Shown piece by piece: positions 7,585 through 10,888 of a DNA stretch of 10,888 bases. Under the pieces are notes generated by a model. It was given only the letters and a program-made list of their open reading frames with translations. It ran no database searches and was not told where the DNA came from. Made by a program: the position numbers and the translations under genes. The first letter of the stretch is position 1. Each line of letters opens with the position of its first letter. The stretch spans positions 1 to 10,888 of the forward strand of contig JAGQQQ010000140.1 of NCBI GenBank assembly GCA_020426125.1. The letters are read 5' to 3'. This DNA is from Planctomycetaceae bacterium (GTDB lineage Bacteria; Planctomycetota; Planctomycetia; Planctomycetales; Planctomycetaceae).

Positions 7585-8028
7585 CCGTTCGGAACCTCTC
7601 GTCCATCTCGGCGAACGCCGAAAACAACGTCAAGGAACTGGAAATTCCGTTGGGATTGCGACCGTTGAACGGAGCGGAGATTGAGCCACCTTAACGGTCC
7701 CGCGCGGTTCCTGCAACGACCGGAGTGGACGCATTTTTACCAAGCAATCTTCGCAACTCATGTTTCCGAAAGGTGTTCCGAACGCATTCCAGAAAGGGGA
7801 TTGATCCGGGGATGGAACGCCTTCGGACTCCGCGCCGTCCGGGTCACAATCCCCTTGGAAATGCAACGAGGGCGCCCCCTCAACTGGCACGACGAGGAGC
7901 TTCCGCAATCGCTCAACCGCCCAAGGTTGATTCGGTTCTGCGTTTTTTTGGAAATTTTCTCATTTTTTCAAAAGTATTTTCGGAGATTCTGTCATTTCGC
8001 TCACGCAATCCATTAAGATTGTCAGATA

Positions 8029-8034
8029 TATAAC
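8029..8034 (+). promoter_or_regulatory. candidate -10 box for the DUF1559 gene
   Basis: TATAAC (5 of 6 to TATAAT) sits within TATATAAC, about 108 bases before the ATG. No acceptable -35 box is found 16-18 bases upstream, so this is a weak call based on AT-richness and position. Confidence 0.22.
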
Positions 8035-8061
8035 GGCTTGCATTCGCAAACTTCATAATAA

Positions 8062-8080
8062 AAAAGGCATTTCGCCTTTT
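8062..8080 (+). promoter_or_regulatory. A/T-flanked hairpin in the DUF1559 leader
   Basis: AAAAGGC (8062-8068) pairs perfectly with GCCTTTT (8074-8080) around the loop ATTTC. With the A-run before and the T-run inside the right arm it has the form of a small intrinsic terminator or attenuator, but only three G-C pairs support it. It lies about 60 bases before the coding region, so it would sit in the 5' leader if transcription starts near 8040. Confidence 0.35.
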
Positions 8081-8121
8081 CCACGTTCACGTCTTCTCCA
8101 TTCCCACGTTTCTTGTTTTTC

Positions 8122-8126
8122 AGGAG
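8122..8126 (+). promoter_or_regulatory. Shine-Dalgarno site upstream of two competing ATGs
   Basis: AGGAG at 8122-8126 is 7 bases before the ATG at 8134 and 15 bases before the ATG at 8142. The nearer ATG is in a different frame and opens only 15 codons; the farther one begins the DUF1559 protein. The spacing therefore favours the wrong frame. Confidence 0.5.
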
Positions 8127-8141
8127 ATCTGTCATGTATCG

Positions 8142-9239
8142 ATGGACGATCGTCGCCTCAGACGAACCGCATTCACATTGATCGAATTGCTCGTTGTGAT
8201 TGCAATCATCGCCATTCTCATCGCGTTGCTTCTTCCGGCAGTTCAGCAGGCCCGCGAAGCGGCTCGAAGAACGGAGTGCAAAAACAAACTCAAGCAACTC
8301 GGTCTGGCGATTCATAACTATCACGACACATTCAAATGCATCCCGATGGCCTCCGGTGCCCACAATGCCGGATGGAATGGTTCTGGTGGTCGGCGGCAGA
8401 GCGGATTCGTCGGGATGCTCCCCTACATCGATCAAGGCCCCCTGTACAACATGATTCAGACGGGCGGAACGAATGCCGCCGTCAATGGTTCCACGAATTA
8501 TCAGGGGAATGCATTCGTCCCGTGGGACAACAATCACAAGGCGGTGCGCCAACAGATCCCATTGTTGCTTTGCCCTTCCGATGGCGACACGACCGATGAG
8601 AATCCTCGCGCCAAAACAAACTACCGATTATCACGCGGAGACACGGCTTGGGACCACAATCCGAACTGGAATGGAAACGGCGGACGTGGCCTGCGAGGCT
8701 TCTTCGTGGGTGGCAACACCAACACAGGCGGCGTTCGTCGGTTCCGCGACGTCACCGATGGGCTCAGCAATTCCGTTGCGATGGGGGAACGTATCAAGGC
8801 CAAAGCGGGTTCCAACTCCATCCGCACAGGTGCCATCACGAAGGCCGTTCCCCAATCCCAGTACCGCGGGAATGCGTCCCTCTGTCTGGCCACCGTCGAT
8901 GGAGACGGTGTCTATAACAGTGCCGTTTATCGCCGGAACGGCAACCGGTGGATGGACGGCGCACCGATCTTCACCGGCATGACGACCATTCTGGGACCAA
9001 ATGCTCCCAGCTGCATGGATAGTCGCGGTTCCGACTGGTACGACGGGATTTTCGAGCCGACCAGCCACCACACCGGAGGGGCACAGGTTCTTTTGGGTGA
9101 TGGTGCCGTCAGGTTCATCAGTGAGAACATTGACACCGGGAATACCACTCAAGGTTCACCGACCAATGGCCCCAGTCCCTACGGAGTCTGGGGTTCGCTC
9201 GGCTCCATCGCTGGGGGGGACACCGTCGGTGACTTCTAA
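8142..9239 (+). CDS. DUF1559 (SBP_bac_10-type) prepilin-like protein
   Basis: A 365-residue member of the DUF1559 family, greatly expanded in planctomycetes; members have type IV pilin-like N-termini and unknown exact function. The N-terminus has basic residues, then A10-FTLIELL, a long hydrophobic helix (11-32) and LLPAVQQAREAARR. The prepilin peptidase site would be A10/F11, with the conserved Glu at +5 (E15); the usual -1 residue is Gly, so Ala is a mild deviation. Family marks further on are NYHD (59-62), CPSD (144-147), DGLSNSVAMGER (206-217) and the C-terminal H-X9-DG motif (H310, D320, G321) followed by VRFISENID. The protein ends in GGDTVGDF, as the family usually does. Length is normal. 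ATG 8142 is chosen because it gives the family N-terminus, although the Shine-Dalgarno spacing suits an out-of-frame ATG. It is monocistronic: a hairpin follows the stop. Probably a surface or pseudopilin-like protein. Confidence 0.95.
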   Translation: MDDRRLRRTAFTLIELLVVIAIIAILIALLLPAVQQAREAARRTECKNKLKQLGLAIHNYHDTFKCIPMASGAHNAGWNGSGGRRQSGFVGMLPYIDQGPLYNMIQTGGTNAAVNGSTNYQGNAFVPWDNNHKAVRQQIPLLLCPSDGDTTDENPRAKTNYRLSRGDTAWDHNPNWNGNGGRGLRGFFVGGNTNTGGVRRFRDVTDGLSNSVAMGERIKAKAGSNSIRTGAITKAVPQSQYRGNASLCLATVDGDGVYNSAVYRRNGNRWMDGAPIFTGMTTILGPNAPSCMDSRGSDWYDGIFEPTSHHTGGAQVLLGDGAVRFISENIDTGNTTQGSPTNGPSPYGVWGSLGSIAGGDTVGDF

Positions 9240-9277
9240 TCACTGAACCCTTCCGAGGATTTGAAACGTGATTTCCA

Positions 9278-9310
9278 CGCGGCGGTCCGACTCACAGTCG
9301 GGCCGCCGTG
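9278..9310 (+). terminator. long GC-rich hairpin after the DUF1559 gene
   Basis: CGGCGGTCCGACT (9280-9292) pairs with AGTCGGGCCGCCG (9296-9308) around the triloop CAC, with one G-U pair. Two more pairs (C9278-G9310, G9279-T9309) extend it to 15. It begins 38 bases after the DUF1559 stop. No T-run follows, so it could stop transcription poorly on its own or serve mainly as a 3'-end stabiliser. Confidence 0.55.
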
Positions 9311-9746
9311 ATCCCGTGAGTCACTTCTCATCGTTCGATCGTCCCCGAGTTTTCTCGCGGCGATTGGGCGAGGCGATCTCCGGAAAGGAATTCGTCGAAC
9401 GCGGACTCGTCCGATGGCGATGGCATCGCCAGACTCTTGAACATCGTCTCGGCGCTGGCGATTCGAAAGTTCTCCGCGAACTTGTGCCCCTGTCTTCTGG
9501 TGGGAAAGTCGGGAAGTGAGAAGCATTCGACGAATCGGATGCTCAGCTTGTCTTGAAGCGATCTCTGGACGGGAAGTCAACCGACGCAGCACGATCACAA
9601 CATGGCGGGCTTCACCGGACTTGCACTTGAACACGGATAACGAGATTCCCTTCCGATTTGGAATCATGAGTCATCGGGCTAGAAAAAGAACCTGGCTCGG
9701 CAAAGTACAATGTCGGGCAACCTGGAAATTTGTCTGGCCCAAATGA

Positions 9747-9765
9747 AATGTCCCCATTAGACATT
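9747..9765. repeat. perfect inverted repeat, operator-like
   Basis: AATGTC (9747-9752) and GACATT (9760-9765) are perfect inverted arms around a 7-base centre, 69 bases before the lipoprotein start. Size and spacing fit a dimeric repressor site. No regulator gene is present nearby, so the role is inferred from shape only. Confidence 0.35.
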
Positions 9766-9780
9766 GAACGAACTGAACGA
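9765..9780 (+). repeat. tandem TGAACGA direct repeat
   Basis: TGAACGA occurs at 9765-9771 and again at 9774-9780, a period of 9 bases. It is followed by a partial inverted copy in ACGTTCGT (9784-9791). The repeats overlap the end of the inverted repeat upstream and lie in the presumed leader of the lipoprotein gene. Confidence 0.35.
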
Positions 9781-9833
9781 AGAAACGTTCGTCTCCACAA
9801 GAACTCAACAACTTTTTTCACAGGATTTTTCCG

Positions 9834-10325
9834 ATGCAAAGACTGGTTTCGCGAGTCTTACCAGCTTTTCTTTCGTTGCTCGCAATGATGTGCATTTCGG
9901 GATGCTCAGGGGGTTCCACCGAAGGCCGAGTTGATGTCTATCCCGTACGCGGAAAGGTGACCTTCGCGGGTGGTCCGCTCGCGGACGCGGTCGTTTCGTT
10001 TGCCCCCAAGGAAGGTCAGCCCGTTGCGTTCGGTCGGACCAACGCGGGGGGAGAGTTCCAGTTGACAACATACGGATCCAACGACGGCGCCGCACCTGGC
10101 AATTTTGCGGTCGTCATCAGTAAATTCGACAGCGAGGCGGCCGACAATGCGGGTGAAGAAGACCATAGTGCCGATCCCAACGCGGCTGTATCCGGCGGTC
10201 ACGACGCGGGAACCGCAACGGGTGCTAGTGGACTGCTTCCCCCAGAGTACGCGAGTTCCGACTCGACCCCGCTTTCCGCGAAGGTTGAGGCGTCCGGAGA
10301 GAACAACTTCACGTTTGACTTGTAA
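9834..10325 (+). CDS. small lipoprotein with carboxypeptidase-regulatory-like (transthyretin-like) domain
   Basis: A 163-residue exported lipoprotein. The signal peptide (R3, R7, then hydrophobic 8-20) ends in the lipobox ISGC, so C24 should be lipidated. The body opens with VYPVRGKVTFAGGPLADAVVSFAP (36-58), then GRTNAGGEFQLTTYGSNDGAAPG (67-89), the pattern of a carboxypeptidase-regulatory-like beta sandwich. A linker rich in Asp, Glu, Ala and Gly (about 98-132) separates this from LLPPEYASSDSTPLSAKVE (134-152) and FTFDL at the C-terminus. Such proteins are common in planctomycetes and often lie downstream of DUF1559 genes, as here; their function is not known. ATG 9834 has AGGA (9822-9825) 8 bases upstream. 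About 590 bases and a hairpin separate it from the DUF1559 gene, so it is probably transcribed independently. Family assignment is good, role unknown. Confidence 0.88.
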   Translation: MQRLVSRVLPAFLSLLAMMCISGCSGGSTEGRVDVYPVRGKVTFAGGPLADAVVSFAPKEGQPVAFGRTNAGGEFQLTTYGSNDGAAPGNFAVVISKFDSEAADNAGEEDHSADPNAAVSGGHDAGTATGASGLLPPEYASSDSTPLSAKVEASGENNFTFDL

Positions 10326-10397
10326 TGGGATTGGCTCTCGACACGAACTGCAACGCGGAAGGTTCGTCCGTCGGCCATTCGGATTTCCCATGAGTCC

Positions 10398-10428
10398 GTT
10401 GTGGGTCCCCCGAGGGAAGCCGCACAAC
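10398..10428 (+). terminator. possible hairpin after the small lipoprotein
   Basis: GTTGTG (10398-10403) pairs with CACAAC (10423-10428). Inside it TCCC (10406-10409) pairs with GGGA (10414-10417) around CCGA, with unequal internal loops. There is no T-run, so this is a weak terminator candidate between the two lipoprotein genes. Confidence 0.3.
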
Positions 10429-10504
10429 GTGATGATTGGGGATTGTTGACGGCCAGCCTGATCCGATTTCCAGTCGATGGTTCCACACTCACCAACATAA
10501 GGGA

Positions 10505-10888
10505 ATGGGCTTTGTGACAAACGGGCCTCGCGCTCCTGGTTTCATGCATGGACAAATTCGCCGTTCCACACTTCCCGATCTCATTGTCCTGGGAATCCTC
10601 TTCGTTCTCGTTTCGGGCTGTGGCAACCCCACCATTCCGGCGAACGAACTTCTGAGCCAGGCCCGAGTGGCTCTCGCGAAGAGGAGCTATTCCAAAGTTC
10701 AACAGCTGGTGGCCCGCATCCCGGAATCGGCCCCGGAATGGGGCGATGGTCAACTACTTTCGGCGGAGGCGGCTTTTCAAGCCGGCGATGTTGACGACGC
10801 CTTGACCGTCTATCTCGGACTGGCGGAAAGCCAGGCAGAACCGGAAGACGTGGCGGCGGGATACTTCTACGCGGCCGAGATTCTCCGG
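10505..10888 (+). CDS. TPR-containing lipoprotein, 3'-truncated by window edge
   Basis: The frame is open to the right edge; 128 residues are visible. Basic residues R19-R20 precede a hydrophobic stretch (about 26-37) ending in the good lipobox VSGC, so C39 should be lipidated. After the Cys, residues about 48-70 (ELLSQARVALAKRSYSKVQQL) and about 79-113 (LSAEAAFQAGDVDDALTVYLGL) look like TPR-type helix pairs, with the typical A...G...A spacing. The start is uncertain. ATG 10505 gives a long n-region. GTG 10514 has AAGGGA 9 bases upstream. ATG 10544 gives the most usual signal-peptide length. It lies 179 bases after the small lipoprotein on the same strand, with a possible hairpin between. TPR lipoproteins of this sort in planctomycetes are often the N-terminal part of larger TPR/CRTAC proteins, but what follows is not visible. 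Confidence 0.82.
   Translation, partial: MGFVTNGPRAPGFMHGQIRRSTLPDLIVLGILFVLVSGCGNPTIPANELLSQARVALAKRSYSKVQQLVARIPESAPEWGDGQLLSAEAAFQAGDVDDALTVYLGLAESQAEPEDVAAGYFYAAEILR

Larger units (their letters stand above)
7585..8141. other. divergent intergenic region between the cytochrome operon and the DUF1559 gene
   Basis: 557 bases without a convincing gene. Both flanking genes read outward, so both promoters should lie here. Bases 7608-7621 form a small hairpin (TCGGC, GAAC loop, GCCGA) just upstream of the cytochrome start. The half next to the cytochrome gene is of ordinary composition. From about 7930 the sequence becomes clearly AT-rich with several T-runs (7944-8000), typical of a promoter/leader region for the plus-strand gene. 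Short open frames on both strands (for example 7630-7908 minus and 7681-8016 plus) have no recognisable protein features. Confidence 0.6.
9311..9833. other. intergenic region, no convincing gene
   Basis: Over 500 bases between the DUF1559 hairpin and the small lipoprotein. An open frame at 9268-9519 (+, 83 codons from GTG) has reasonable codon use, but it contains the hairpin at 9278-9310 and no recognisable motif. A short inverted repeat TGGCGAT/ATCGCCA lies at 9415-9431. The last 100 bases hold the repeats described separately and probably the promoter of the lipoprotein. Otherwise nothing is seen. Confidence 0.5.

Noticed and set aside
6721..7668. 315-codon open frame on the plus strand, opposite the cytochrome gene
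   Set aside because: It mirrors the octaheme cytochrome on the other strand; no protein features, while the minus frame has eight CXXCH motifs.
7885..7899. TGGCACG resembling a sigma54 -24 element
   Set aside because: The position where TTGC should occur reads GGAG, so the -12 element is missing.
7630..7908. 92-codon minus-strand frame upstream of the cytochrome gene
   Set aside because: No recognisable domain, no good ribosome-binding site, and composition like noncoding DNA.
8022..8552. 176-codon open frame on the minus strand covering the DUF1559 start and leader
   Set aside because: Antisense to a clear DUF1559 N-terminus and runs through the AT-rich leader; no family features.

Overview
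The window looks like chromosomal DNA from a planctomycete, probably of the Pirellulales/Planctomycetales type. The main reason is the combination of a DUF1559 prepilin-like protein (H-X9-DG C-terminus), a small carboxypeptidase-regulatory-like lipoprotein with an LPPEYA...T-PL tail, a TPR plus FG-GAP/VCBS plus ASPIC/UnbV (CRTAC1-type) lipoprotein, and an unlinked mix of short operons with sparse Shine-Dalgarno sites. By eye the DNA is moderately GC-rich, except for an AT-rich leader before the DUF1559 gene. No rRNA, tRNA, CRISPR array, transposase or phage gene was seen.

Layout. Bases 1-1470 (+) hold the 3' part of an ArnT/PMT-type membrane glycosyltransferase, cut by the left edge. Bases 1645-2571 (+) hold an unrecognised single-span membrane protein with a TonB-like anchor and a beta-rich C-terminal domain. 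Bases 2721-3329 (+) hold a manganese superoxide dismutase with its own sigma70-like promoter and a strong downstream hairpin terminator. Convergent to it is a two-gene minus-strand operon: an eight-heme membrane-anchored cytochrome c (7584-5662), followed with a 4-base ATGA overlap by a 734-residue VCBS/ASPIC-UnbV putative lipoprotein (5665-3461). A 557-base divergent intergenic region separates this operon from the DUF1559 gene (8142-9239, +). A strong hairpin follows that gene, then about 590 bases with no convincing gene, then a 163-residue lipoprotein (9834-10325, +) and the start of a TPR lipoprotein (10505 to the right edge, +).

How the genes fit together. Almost every product is predicted to act outside the cytoplasm: lipid-linked sugar transfer in the inner membrane, an octaheme electron carrier translationally coupled to a Ca-binding-type beta-propeller lipoprotein, a pseudopilin-like surface protein, and two more lipoproteins. 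MnSOD is the cytoplasmic exception. The cytochrome/VCBS pair is the best candidate for a little-described system (an envelope electron-transfer module), but its electron donor, acceptor and substrate cannot be read from the sequence. Secondary points of interest are the start-site conflict and leader hairpin of the DUF1559 gene, the repeat-rich promoter region of the small lipoprotein, and a G9 tract in the SOD active-site motif.
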